From the NCBI GenBank assembly GCA_022478985.1, contig JAKSZP010010618.1, positions 62,001-126,000 of the forward strand: 64,000 bases of DNA, given 5' to 3'. The notes beneath the pieces are model-generated. The model was given only the letters and a program-made list of their open reading frames with translations, did no database searches and was not told the origin of the DNA. Of the stretch, positions 24,089 to 34,972 are shown one piece after another. Position 1 is the stretch's first letter. Each line of letters opens with the position of its first letter. Origin of the DNA: Massospora cicadina (Eukaryota; Entomophthoromycota; Entomophthoromycetes; Entomophthorales; Entomophthoraceae). The position numbers and the translations under genes are program-made.

Positions 24089-25079
24089 TGTCATGGAACG
24101 TGCAGATAAAAATAAGACTTCCCTGGAACTCAGAATGAGTGACCACCCAGAACACTAGCCACAATACTTTTAGTACAACCATCCATATTGTGGAGTGGAA
24201 TAGTAGTAAGGCAGCTGCAAAACCATCCAGAGATTTCCAATTTACAATTATAATCACTAAATGTCTTGCAAACTGATAAAATTCATAAATAAAATTTTAT
24301 TTTAGATATCTTTTTTTATTTTGAACTTAAAGGATGAAATGGTAAAAATAGAATGGCAGTGGAACCTGCCATGGTCACTGCCTTACGTCATCACCAAAAA
24401 TAGGGAATGATTTAATTGAATTGGCCATTAGGATTTTTTATGAAATTCAAATCTGATGGATTGACATTTCCATCATTCTTATAATGCCATATTGATCTCA
24501 TCCTGGCCATCCATCTTAGGCTCAATTTCTGCCACCAAATTTTCCTTTATGATAGATTCCTATTGGAAAATTAGCAGCACTTTATCCAATGGCTGAATAG
24601 TTATGCCTTTGGTCAGACCACATATGTATGGTCCCATTGAGCAGGAAAGGTCTTGTTGCATCTGTAATATTCAGGGACAGTCTCTTGACTCCCAGGAACA
24701 AAGGAGAATGGCAGTTGGGGATATCTACACCCAAAACTGACTTACTAAATTTAATTTTGCCAGATATAAAATTAATTTCCTCTGATCAACTTGAACCAGC
24801 AGAATTACCCTTTTGCAGTGGAGAATAATGACAAACTTCTGCTGGAGATGGCCCCTGTCCGCTGCCACTTCCCCACACACACCCTGAAACTTTTGAACCA
24901 ACTCATGGGTTGAAATGGGAGTGATGCAATCCTCAAGGGTACGCCATCATCCACCTCTCATCAACCAAATGGCTAAGTCACACATGGTGACAACTGAACA
25001 GATGCTGGTTTCCCCCACTTTTGGTTAAAAATGGAATTCTTTTTTATTAAGCTGCAGGGGTTGCTCCCCAAAGCTTACA
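24089..25079 (-). repeat. 3' LTR of element D
   Basis: In minus orientation it starts TGTAAGCTTTGGGGAGCAA and ends GTTCCATGACA. It aligns over about 990 bp with 33446-34438 and shares both ends with the longer (1.43 kb) relatives at 16635 and 34973. The minus sequence just before it, CAAAAGGGGTAGGTGA, serves as a polypurine tract. Confidence 0.82.
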
Positions 25080-25285
25080 TCACCTACCCCTTTTGAGTTA
25101 GGGGAGCACCCCACTGGGAACCTGGGCCAGCGCCACATTTTTATATGCCCTAGGGAGTTATTTTCCAATATGGAGGCAACCATTGGGGAGGATGGGAAGC
25201 GTCAGGGTGTGCGACGTGGAAGGCCTCCACCAACTCATGGCAATGGGCACACTCTCAGGCACTAACCCAGCTTTTTATAAGAAGT
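25080..25285 (-). pseudogene. Element D integrase tail: end of chromodomain and polypurine tract
   Basis: The minus frame reads CHELVEAFHVAHPDA near 25250-25205. This is the last helix of an integrase-linked chromodomain. It continues the fragment at 25869 after removal of the solo LTR. The purine tract at about 25080-25095 follows. Confidence 0.7.
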
Positions 25286-25868
25286 TGTGATTCTGATATG
25301 ACTGGATGATAAGCCCTAAGTCATTATGGCAGAATGGGTAGAATCCGCCAATTATGATATTGAGCAACGATTATTTGATCGCCTTAGGATGAGGCAATAT
25401 TAGGTTGAAAAGTAATATTGGATCAACTCTGAATCAAGCAATAATCTGATATCGACCAACAACAAATAATGAAATGATAATATACAATGGATAGTGATTG
25501 AATTGCCTCAAATTAAGGCAATCATGAATTTAATACATATTAACCTCTTCCAGAACCAATGAGAATGCAGAGGAACGAATTACTAAGCAGAATTGTCAGT
25601 ATTGACTAAAGTTTCTTATATATCAGTGAGACAAGAAGATTGGAAGAGGAGGATTGTTAGTAGTTTAGATTGTTCAGAAGAGCAAGGATATTCTGGATAT
25701 ATTAAATTAAATAAAGAGTGTCTTCAGCCACTTTCTCCATATTTATTACAGTTTACTACTTTGTTTTAAGAACAATGATTGTCATAGCGTCAGTCCTATT
25801 GCTCAGTGGTCTTAACACTGTGCAAAACCCCTTTGGCGTAACTCATTGATCCCACCATATTTATACCA
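25286..25868 (+). repeat. Solo LTR, family 2, inside the chromodomain of D
   Basis: It aligns end to end with 12247-12825. It starts TGTGATTCTGATATG and ends TTTATACCA. The flanks GAAGT and GAATT match at 4 of 5 bases. The chromodomain frame on the minus strand is interrupted exactly here. Confidence 0.82.
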
Positions 25869-26054
25869 GAATTAAATCCCTTCCAAGCCACCAAATACTG
25901 CATCAAGTGCCACAACTGATGGGACACCAGAATGGCCTCCGCCTCTGCATCCGCTGAGTCCTTAATCACAACAGGATCAGGATTTGTGGGTAGCATTCCT
26001 TAAACAGTGAAAACTGGGGCAAATGGAAGACATGGTGTTGTTTCCAGTGACGGA
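25869..26054 (-). pseudogene. Element D integrase: start of chromodomain
   Basis: The minus frame 25796-25996 reads EAEAILVSHQLW, then MQYLVAWKGFNSG at about 25895-25870. This is the aromatic-cage strand pattern of chromodomains (E-x-I-L.., Y-L-V-x-W-K-G). Chromodomains on integrases bind methylated histone H3 and steer integration to heterochromatin; that role is family knowledge. Confidence 0.8.
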
Positions 26055-27481
26055 TGTCAGACAATTACAAGTCAAATGTATCAAAAAGAGTGGTTCAGAG
26101 GTAAGTGCTTAAAAATTGGCCAAAAGACCCTGGTGGATTCACAGTGGAACCCCTCAAATTGGGGTAACTTTTTTAATAATAATTGGGCAAGAAAAATGAG
26201 TTCAGGTGATTGGATTGTACCAAATTGTCAGCTAAAAATAGGAAGTTCATTGGAAGCTCCTCTCCAGACCACTTCCACTTTAGTAAAGCCTACACCGTGG
26301 AGACTGGCCCCTTTTATAGGGTCAGAGTGGGTCCAACCAAGTGCAAAACTTTTCCAGCCCACTGATTGGGTGAAATACATCAAAACCTTACCGCATATAC
26401 ATATTTTACCTGCCCCTCATGTTGGACATTTGCCTCCCAGGCCTCAGAAAAAGAATGTTGGGGGTGAAAATTGGCCAAATGGAGGGAATGTCAGACAATA
26501 TGAGTCTGCAATAATAAGGGAGTTGAAATTATTAATATAACAATTTAGTCAGCCATAAGGCCCTGGCCATTTCTTAATGAACCCCAAGGATCAGGGGACA
26601 ATACTTTTATAAAAACTAATCAGGTAAATAGCAAAAAGTTGGGAATTCTGATTCCTCCAACTTTTTGGCCTATTCTAGGGCACCCATCGAAGGGTTCACC
26701 CCCTGCCTCATCTAACCCCATTCAAGCACCTATGCGGGAACCACCCCCTTTTATAGGCATGGCGGAGGTCCCCCAAGGTGAAAAGATTTTATTGGATGGA
26801 ATATTGCTGAATACATCAAGTTGTTACCTTGTGGGTACGTTTTGGCCAATAGTGATTCCTGATCCATCATTTCATTAAAGTGATGCAAGTTTGTTTAGCC
26901 TCATTAGGCTAAAATTGCTTATTACCCAATTTGGAAATTTCCCAAGCCATACAAACGTTGAGCCTCAACGTTTTAAATACCTTTATCAATTCACTATAAT
27001 ATATTCTCTCTTTTACCTCAGTGCGGCTCCTAATAAACCTTATAAAACCAAAAACCCTATTTATTTACATTTTTATTCATTTTCATATAATTAGTGAGAC
27101 ACACTCCTCAACTATGTTGTTGAATTTGAGGCTACCAGCACCAGCAAGCCTTTTCCCAACCCTCAAAACCAACACTTCATCAGCCATCTTGTTAAAGGGA
27201 AGTGAAGCTTCTGAGCTCCAATAGGTTAAATACTAATATTCACTAATTTGGATGTTACTAAGAAATCTGAACTTTGAGCCTCAATACTTTAGATACTAAG
27301 TATCAACTTATTAAGAGGGTCATTTCTTACCTCCTGCGGATATTAATAAATATATAAAAACGCCAACTTTTAGTTATATTGTGTTTATTTTTTTATTAAT
27401 ATCAGTGGTTTCATTCCCCTATTTGTTGTATTTTAGGTAAAAAAAGCACTAGCGAGAATCTCCACAGCCAAAGATCCACCA
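26055..27481 (+). repeat. Solo LTR related to element B's LTR, carrying a second LTR
   Basis: The left part 26055-26419 starts TGTCAGACAATTACAAG; the right part 27180-27481 ends GATCCACCA. Together they give about 667 bp aligned with B's LTR. Both sides carry an exact target duplication ACGGA (26050-26054 and 27482-27486). It lies inside D's integrase. An A-type solo LTR is nested at 26420-27174. Confidence 0.88.
26420..27174 (+). repeat. Solo LTR of the element A family, nested in another solo LTR
   Basis: It starts TGTTGGACATTTGCCTCCC and ends CTCAAAACCAACA. It aligns over 755 bp with both LTRs of element A, with the GGGAACCACCCCC-TTTTATAGG core near 26736-26757. The flanks CCTCA and CTTCA form a target duplication with one C/T difference. 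Confidence 0.9.
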
Positions 27482-27486
27482 ACGGA

Positions 27487-28675
27487 AAGAGCCAACTGAA
27501 AGTTCCCATTACCCAAATTCTTCTCAACCATCTGAAGACCCAATTGCTTGCTCATGAACTTTCATGAGGAAACCTTCATATGAAGGTGGCGTGTATCAGG
27601 CGGGACCAATGAACTCACCTTTATCTCATAAGCGGGAACGGAGTTTCTGACCTACAAACTGCTTGTAATTACTAACAGCTTTGGTCAGGTACTCCTAAAA
27701 CAGGGTTTGAGCCCCAGATATGCTGCATTTGGTCTGCTGCTGCAAGAACTTCTGAGCGAAGGCATGGACCAGGGGAAAATGAGGGGTTATACCCCACATT
27801 GCCTCATAAGGAAAAACTTGGTAGATGTATGGGAGGCATTGTTATATTCAAAATGTGCAAGCGGCAGATCATCTTCCCAGGTATCCTACATGGCGATGGC
27901 ATAACCCCAGAGATATTGTTTGATGATCTAGTTGACTCAGTTCATTTTCCCATTGAATTGGAGATGGTATGATGTGGAACATTACAGCTAAATCTTCAGG
28001 ATAGTCATGAGGGCCATCTAAAAACGCGCTGTAAACTGTGGCCCCAGTCACACACTATTTCCTGAGGCAAATTGAACATTGAGAAAACATACCGCATAGA
28101 GAGACGAGCCATTTCCTTAGAGGTGATAGCAGAAAAATGGATAGTAATTTCTGAAAACCTGGTAGAGCGGTCTATAACTACCAAATTGCATTAAACCTAT
28201 TGGTTTGGGAAGTTCACCAATGAAGTCAATGGATACTGAGGTTCACAGACTCTCTGCTTGCTGAAGGGAAGGAGAAGCACATACTTCTCTGATCTATCTG
28301 ATTTTTCTCATGTTCACGTTATGCAACTGTAAATCTACAATGGGATATCTTTAAAGATTCCTGTCCAGTAATGAATCCACTTCACCAAGTTGAGGAATTT
28401 CTAATAACTAGGTGAATCACCACTGGAGGGTCATAATGATCCCAAATTACCTCAATGTGAATTCAAGGTGGAACCTAAACTCAGGATTTAATCAAGAGCA
28501 ATACCTCCACTAGCAAACAATGAGTTTGCTGATGCGCTGGAAGCACCAGATGGTTGACCAGCTCCAAACCCTTCATGCAGGCCATTTAACATGTTAATAC
28601 CCAAGAAACTAATTTTTTTCTCCAGACCATACTCCACCCCAAAATTATGGGAAGAGCAATAGCCAGAATCTGGGC
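27487..28675 (-). pseudogene. Integrase core of element D
   Basis: The minus strand carries SIDFIGELPKPIG near 28230-28190 (first catalytic Asp), AITSKEMARLSMRYVFS and FNLPQEIV near 28125-28070, then a GPQFTARFLDG-type block near 28040-28010 where the second Asp would lie. The downstream NEL/N-E block is near 27950-27930. Several stops and shifts. The zinc-finger part should lie near 28300-28600 but is not clear. Confidence 0.75.
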
Positions 28676-28680
28676 CAGTG

Positions 28681-29827
28681 TGTCAGGAAAGCGGCAGATA
28701 AAGTTTAGGCCAGCCTGCCAGTTGGGATGCTTGAGCACCCAAAAGGCAAGCCAGAATGCCAGGGGCATTGCTGACAGTGCGACTTGATATGGAGCTGGGA
28801 AGTGTGATACAACAAAGTGGTGACATAGGAGCAAGGTAAGGAGTACTCGCTGAACCCAATTGGCAACAGAGGGAGCCATGGTGACCAAAAGAATTGGTAA
28901 TGCCCACCCAAAATGTAGGGTAACAGACCACCAGAGAAATGCCATCAGGGATGCAGCAAAAGAGAAAAATAAACAAATAAAAATTTCTTTTTGGTAAAAT
29001 TTTATTGGAAAAGGAAAGTAAGAAAATTGACCAACAATTTTCTCAGTGCCATGCAACTGATTAAATAGTGGTCAGTTGGGTAGTGACAATGACGTGGGCA
29101 GGATCCACAAATTTGGCCTAACCGGTGAATTGGATGGTAGTAAGGGGGTTTATTCTTTGAGAACTGACATCACAAAATTTGGCGGTGGGCTGAGACTCTG
29201 TCGGTTCAACCTCAAATGTCTGAACCAGGGGTCAATTATGTTTCTGACGGTTAGCATGATGGTGTTTGGCCTGACGAGTGATGGGAATCCCCCAAGGCCA
29301 TCCCATATAGGGATGGGACCATTTGGTTGGGAACGGGTTTGGGATGGCCAACCCACCCACGTTTGGTCATTTAACCATTCGTTCAGTCAATAGTAGCTCA
29401 TTGGGCGCAACGCCCAAATTACTATCAGAAGGCTTCAAACTCTCATCGATGTCACCCAATATTCGTTCTACTGATTTTGGAATTGAATTGGAACTGTCAG
29501 GCGATCCAGCCGATATCTCATTCTTCATACTTTTACAGCTATTCAAATTTTGGCCATCAGCCCAATTGACGCCCAGTTAGATTCTACCAATTTCAGTTTG
29601 ATAATTTAGCACAGATTTCACTAATTCCCTGCAACAGTTCTGCTGAGGTGAGTGAGGGAATTGGGGGTAGGATCTGAAGTGGATGGGCTATCACCCATCG
29701 CTCATCAACTATGTGGGCGAGATCACCCTGGGTGATGAGGGGTACCGCCATCCTCTTCAGTGTTTTCTTATTTGGGAATGGAAAGATAGCTCGATTGAGA
29801 GCTAAAGGACACTCCCCAAGACTTACA
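28681..29827 (-). repeat. Long-family LTR, left half of a tandem LTR pair
   Basis: In minus orientation it starts TGTAAGTCTTGGGGAGTG and ends GCTTTCCTGACA. Compared with 34973-36401 it lacks about 270 bp in the middle. The left flank is CAGTG (28676-28680), which pairs with the right flank of the next LTR, not with its own right side (ATATG). Confidence 0.78.
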
Positions 29828-31048
29828 ATATGGGCCTGGGCATAGGAAATTTTGGGGATAGCTTGGGTGGTTTGGTTTCCCCCATGGGGTAACTAGGTAT
29901 GGCAACGTTGACAAGGGTTTGGATCCTCGCCTAGGGCGGTGATAATTTTGTCCATAAAATGCCAAAATACAATCAGCGGATTGCCTTAGAAATTGGAGAA
30001 AGTTCCATGAAGTTCTTGACATAGTAGGCCCAATTGACTGCGGTGGGGACCAAAGTTGCTAACATGTCTGGGATAGCCCAGTCAGTACAAGGCCCGAGAT
30101 GCCACATTGGAGATGTTTCAGGGGTTTGGCAAAGAAAAATTTGAACTAATAAAATAAATTGGAGCATGGGGAACTTTTAATAAATTTAAAATGAAGAGAA
30201 TTGAACGTCACTTTTCCAAGGGTGTTACAACTGTTTAGGTAGCCAATCGATTGGGTAATAGCTTAGGAGTGCACAGGATTGGGGCCCTCAAGATTTGACC
30301 TAGCCTGGCGAACTTTGAGCAGGGTTTTGGAAACTAGTTTATTTTGAACTGACTCCAAAAGTGTCAGTGGCAGGCTGAGTCATTATTGGTTTGTCCACAG
30401 ATGCTTAAATTGTGGATTTGCCACATTTCTGATGATTTGAGCAATAGCGTCTCACCTGACAGGCAAAGAGAGCCTCCCAAGGCCACCCCACATAGGGGCA
30501 GCTCAAAGAGGTTGGGAACAGGTTTGGGGTGCCCAACCCGCCTGAACCCAAGCGCTATGGCATCTGTTTGACCAGGCGAGATTTGCAAGATGGAGATTTT
30601 AATCCTACCAGAGAGAATTCAGTGCTGGAAGCTACTTTTGCTGAAGCTTAATGCTTTCAGCAAGTTTACCAAAGGTTCAATACTAGATGCTTTATTTACC
30701 AAAGGTACATAGCCGTTTAGCTTTGTTTCCAATGATTTAATGCTGTTGGCCCTTGATGCCGAAGGCTTGTTGCTGCTGGCCCCATTCATCCCCTTCACAC
30801 CATATAATTGTCAATTCTCCAAAAAGTTGACACAAATTCCCTCAATCCGTTATTTTATTTCCCCAGATGTTAGTACTGGGATAGGTGGCAGAATCCTCAA
30901 AAGGGTAAGCCATGACCCACCGCTTTTCCACCATATGGGCGAAGTCACCCTGGAAGAGAAGAGGTCAGCTGGCCTTCTTGGACCTTTTTTGGACAGTAAA
31001 GGGAATGCAACCAAGTCCAAGTGGAGGGGGCGCTCCCCCAAACTTACA
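29828..31048 (-). repeat. Long-family LTR, right half of a tandem LTR pair
   Basis: In minus orientation it starts TGTAAGTTTGGGGGAGCG. Its middle aligns with the LTR at 16635 (for example near 29990-30090 and 30380-30560). Its left end lacks the usual TGTCA terminus. The right flank CAGTG (31049-31053) equals 28676-28680, so the pair 28681-31048 behaves as one insertion in element D, between RNase H and integrase. Confidence 0.75.
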
Positions 31049-31053
31049 CAGTG

Positions 31054-31800
31054 GAACTACCATGGTAAGCTCCTAACCTTCGTCCTCCATCCGACTCAAA
31101 GAAGGGTTCTGAATTAACAAATTGGGGAGGACATTCAAGGAACCCTTGATAAATTTATACTTAAATGGAAACTGCAGGATTGCGGTACATAAAGCCTGGC
31201 GCTGTACCAGCTTCAGCAGTTTAAGGAGTTAAATTAAGACCTGATGATCCGTCCACACATTCACTTCAGGGCATGCACCCTGGAGGAGGTACCACCAATA
31301 CATAAGCGACCACATCACAGTAGCCAACTCCTTATCATAAATAGCCCAGGACTGTTTGAAAAAGTGAACTTGTTGAAAAATAAGTGACTGAATGTTTCAT
31401 TCCATCAAGCACTTGAAGCATTGCTGCCCCATGGTGGCCAACAATGCGTTGCACACTGCAATGAAAGGCTTGATGGTGTCAGCATGTTTGAGAATGGGAG
31501 GTACTTTAAACACCTCCTTGATGGCGTCAATGCCCATTGGCAATACTCAAAGTATTGAAATAGATATTTTCCCAGTCAAGGGATTCAGAGGTCAGCCAGC
31601 TGTGAGAGAGCAGGGGAAAGTCTTCAAAAACATGATTGTGCCCAAGAAGCTCCAAAACTGCTTCTGGGTGGTAGGGGTGGGCCACGCATGGATGACATTG
31701 AGATTTCTGGGAGAAATCACATATCTGTCCTTCAGGACTAAATTACCTAAGAAGGTAACCTAATACCTGAAAAACTCATACTTAGAGGGTTTTACATACT
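31054..31800 (-). pseudogene. RNase H and RT thumb of element D
   Basis: On the minus strand the thumb block HAWPTPTTQKQ lies near 31685-31650. RNase H pieces include QSWAIYDKELATVMWSL near 31355-31305, PEVNVWTDHQVL near 31270-31235, and a C-terminal SLNVLPNLLIQNP near 31140-31100 in place of the canonical ADALSR. The frame ends at the CAGTG junction with the tandem LTR insertion. Confidence 0.8.
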
Positions 31801-32480
31801 GGTAAGTCTTGTGCAACGCAGCCAGAACCCTCTCTAGGTACTTCTCATGCTGCTCAGGAGTGGGGTGATGTATGAGGATATCATCAATATGCCACCATAA
31901 AGGTGAACCAAAGATTATTGAGAATTTCATCAATCAAGTACTGGAATGTGGCTGGGGCGTTTTTCAAGGCAAACAACATCATGCAGAACTGGAAGATCGC
32001 TCTTCTAGGATGAATCACTGTAAGCCATGCTTGGCCTTCTGCCATCCTAATTTGGTTAAACGCATTCACAAGATCAAGCTTCTAAAAACCCAGTACTTCA
32101 CAATTGCCTGGCTAATCATCTGCTTGAGGGGTAGGGGATAGGGATTGTGATCGGTAAAACTGTTTATATGATTATAATCCATGCAGGGGTGCAAAGTTCT
32201 ATCAGACTTCTGGGCAAAAACTATGGGAGAAGCAATAGGCAAGGTTCCTCTTAAGATCCACCCTTTTGCAAACATGTTATTTAACCACACCTCCAGGGCC
32301 CTGTCTTCCTTCTCTGTATAAGGGTGCAGAGGACAATTGATGTTGATTAAATTCACTGTCAGGCAGAAGGCCAGATCATACTCAGAGTGGGAGGTAAGAT
32401 TATTGGCCTTCTCCATATCAAAAATGTCCTTGTACCGGTCTAAGCTGGAAGGGAAATGCAACAGACGTACCATCTAGGAA
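31801..32480 (-). pseudogene. Reverse transcriptase of element D
   Basis: Minus frame 32066-32473 carries ALEVWLNNMFAKGWI, then SPIVFAQKSDRTLHPCMDYN near 32240-32180 (RT motifs 1-2). Frame 31884-32069 continues with AFNQIRMAEGQAWLT and the ALKNAPATFQYL block. The catalytic box reads HIDDILIH at about 31891-31870, so Tyr is replaced by His while both Asp remain. One shift separates the two frames. Confidence 0.88.
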
Positions 32481-32689
32481 GGAGTTGACACAATTGACAC
32501 ACTGCACCAGCGGGGTAAATGGTATCAACTGGTGGAAATTTGCCACTTGCATGCAGATTCTCAAATGACAGAATAAAGGTTGGGCTCCAGGTTAATAGAA
32601 ACATGATGCTGACACCACTAACCAACCCCAAGGATAATAGGTAATAAAAAATCTGGCACAGCGGTGAATCGTTCATAGAAACCAAACCC

Positions 32690-32920
32690 ATGAACTGATA
32701 ATGGTATAGGGCATCTCAGTGTGTAGCATTTCATTGAGGCCGATGTCACACTCAAATGAGGACTCTACATTGAGATCAAAGTCCAACTCATGAATGACGT
32801 GTAGGCTCATTAAGTTCTCAGCAGCTCCTATGTCCAAGAGAGCCTCAACGGAGACCTCATGAGATCCTAACTTAATCTTAAAGGTAACAAAAATTAACCC
32901 TGATCCTATTTATTAACCAT
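32690..32920 (-). pseudogene. Aspartic protease of element D
   Basis: The minus strand reads VEALLDIGAAENLMSLHVI near 32855-32800. It is the retropepsin active site with Ile for Thr in D-T-G. It lies upstream of RT as expected in Ty3/Gypsy pol. Confidence 0.75.
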
Positions 32921-33445
32921 CTTGCGAAATGTAACTGGGAGGGAAGGGGTCTCCACTGAACCATCTGATGAGCCATCCTCAGGAGAAGAATTCAAGATAT
33001 CACCCATCTGTTCAAATTTTACCTCTGCTGATTTTTCCATGGACATTAGTGGCACCAATAGATTCACAGAAATCTGATCCCAGGAGTGGCAGAGTTGACT
33101 ACAAGAATACCAACATCAGAACCTACAATGGCAGGATGAGGGGGAGATAAGAGACCACAGTAACAAACAGCACCCACACGCTTGAAACCCGCCCACTGGT
33201 CAACTTGAGGGAAAGGAAGAACCTGAGATCCTTTTGCACTTGACCCAGAGATAGAACCTCCCTGGGTTTGAGGCAGACGATATGGTCTAACTGCAGCATA
33301 AAATCCACAATTTCAAGAGCAGACTATTTTTTGGCAGACCCCTCCCTAACCAAAGATTGAACCATCCGTTTATACAATAAACCCAATACAATACATCGCC
33401 TATAGTGCAGGATAGAGAAGGATGAAAATTTGGCTTACTCTATTA
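32921..33445 (-). pseudogene. Gag remnant of element D
   Basis: The space between 5' LTR and protease is only about 525 bp, too short for a full gag, so most of gag has been lost. A 61-codon minus ORF (33123-33308) has no clear motif. The base stretch just after the 5' LTR (minus) is TAATAGAGTAAGCC, which does not match the TGG-type primer site of A, B and E. Confidence 0.5.
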
Positions 33446-34438
33446 TGCTATGGAGCAATCTGATAAAAGTAATACTGGCCTGGAACTCAGGGTGAGTAAT
33501 CACTTTGAACACCGGCCAGAATACCTTTGGTACAGCCATCTATATTGTGGAATGAAACCGTAGTAAGGCTGCTGTGAGAACCAACCAGAGATTTCCAAAA
33601 TTAACAATTATAATCACTAGATGTCCAGCGGACTACAAAATTCATAAATAGAATTTTATTTTTTAAGATCATTTTACTGGAACTTAAATGGTAAAAATGG
33701 GGTAAAAAAGGAGAAATAGCAAAGCCTTTCAGGGTTGCTTACTTCAACATCACCAAAAAAAGAATGAAATAATTGCACATGATTTTGGAAATAATTGTAA
33801 AATTTGAAAGGTGGATTACCATTTCCAATAAACTTATAATTCTATCAATCTCAGTCTGGCTAGCTGACTTAATCTTAAATTTGTCACCAAAATTTCCACC
33901 CAATGTGATTCTGCTTGGCAGATTGGCAGCGCTTCAACCAGTGCCTGACTAGGTATGCCCAAAGCCAGAACATATATGACTGGTCCCATTGATTAAAAAG
34001 GGGTTTGTTGCACCTATACTTATTAAAGATGGGCTCTTGACTCCCAGTGAAAAAGGAGAACAGCATTTAGGGATGTCTATTATTGAAACTGAGTTACTCA
34101 ACTAAATAAATAGATAAAGATCTATTTTTCTATGCAAAACTTGAATCTACAAAATTACCCTTGACAGGGGAGAATCACTGCCAAACTTCTGCCGGCAATA
34201 GCCCCTGGCAACCGCCACTTCCCCACACACACCAAACCTTCTGAACCAACTCATGGGTGGTTGGCATAGGGGGAACAGCTCGATCCTCAAAAGGTATGCT
34301 GTCACCCACCTCTCATCCACCACATGTGCTAAGTTACCTATGGTAACAATAGGGACAGGTGTTGGTTTCCTCCCTTTATAGTACAAAATTGGGAATTCCT
34401 CCTAATTAAGCTGCAGGGGTTGCTCCCCAAGACTTACA
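33446..34438 (-). repeat. 5' LTR of element D
   Basis: In minus orientation it starts TGTAAGTCTTGGGGAGCAAC. It aligns over about 990 bp with 24089-25079. Its end has decayed (CTCCATAGCA for the expected TTCCATGACA). The 79-codon minus ORF 34147-34386 lies inside it and has counterparts at the same place in other copies, but that reflects shared LTR descent. Confidence 0.82.
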
Positions 34439-34867
34439 TAAAACGGTTGAAGACAGGCTCACCTGACCCTATAGTGAGTTGAAAGGCTGGGAGAGGAATA
34501 TCAAACTTATGTTCAATCCAAATGACTTGTTTTCATTTGTTACTAATTTTTTCCTTTTGGCAGAACTTAAACCCCATTCTCAGCCATTATGGCATTGGAT
34601 AGAAAGGCAACCTTCCTGCTGCCAGTGACCTCTGGCATCCACCACCTCCCTACACAGCCCCTAAATCTTTTTACCAACTCCTTGGTAGTGGGAAGGATTG
34701 GGATGGGAATACCCTTAAGGGGATAAGCAGTAACACATCACTCATCCACTATATGGGCTAATTTACCCTTGTTGGTAAGGGAGGCAGCAGCTATTTTGGG
34801 TCCCTTATAGGCTCTGTGAGGAAATTCCATCCTGTCCCAGCATAGAGGTTGCTTTCCAGGACTTACA
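34439..34867 (-). repeat. Partial long-family LTR next to element D
   Basis: In minus orientation the right end reads TGTAAGTCCTGGAAAGCAAC. The copy follows the first 430 bp of the family and stops at the edge of D's 5' LTR. Element D may have inserted into it, but no clear second half is found left of 24089. Confidence 0.65.
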
Positions 34868-34972
34868 CTACCTTGCTGATGCTTTGACTTTATTGCTTTA
34901 AGTTATAGTCCACATTTTTAATGTGGACACTTCAGTAAAAAGACTTCTCATGACTTCCTTTCCCTCACAGCC

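Larger units (their letters stand above)
24089..34438 (-). mobile_element. Chromodomain Ty3/Gypsy element D, split by four later insertions
   Basis: Reading on the minus strand: 5' LTR 34438-33446, gag remnant, protease, RT, RNase H, integrase core, integrase C-terminus with chromodomain, a purine tract and 3' LTR 25079-24089. Removing the inserted pieces restores a collinear pol. The insertions are 28681-31048, 26055-27481 (itself holding 26420-27174) and 25286-25868. The outer flanks TGAAC and TAAAA match at only 3 of 5 bases, so the ends rest mainly on LTR alignment. It is the oldest element in its nest. Confidence 0.8.

Noticed and set aside
26007..26540. 177-codon + ORF as a gene
   Set aside because: It crosses from element D flank into a solo LTR and then into a second LTR.
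28586..29056. A 156-codon very hydrophobic minus ORF that looks like a multi-pass membrane protein
   Set aside because: It runs across the border between D's pol (28586-28680) and a long-family LTR whose ends are fixed by the CAGTG repeat, so it is a chance frame over two unrelated sequences. The matching hydrophobic stretches in 16635-18064 and 34973-36401 are shared LTR sequence.
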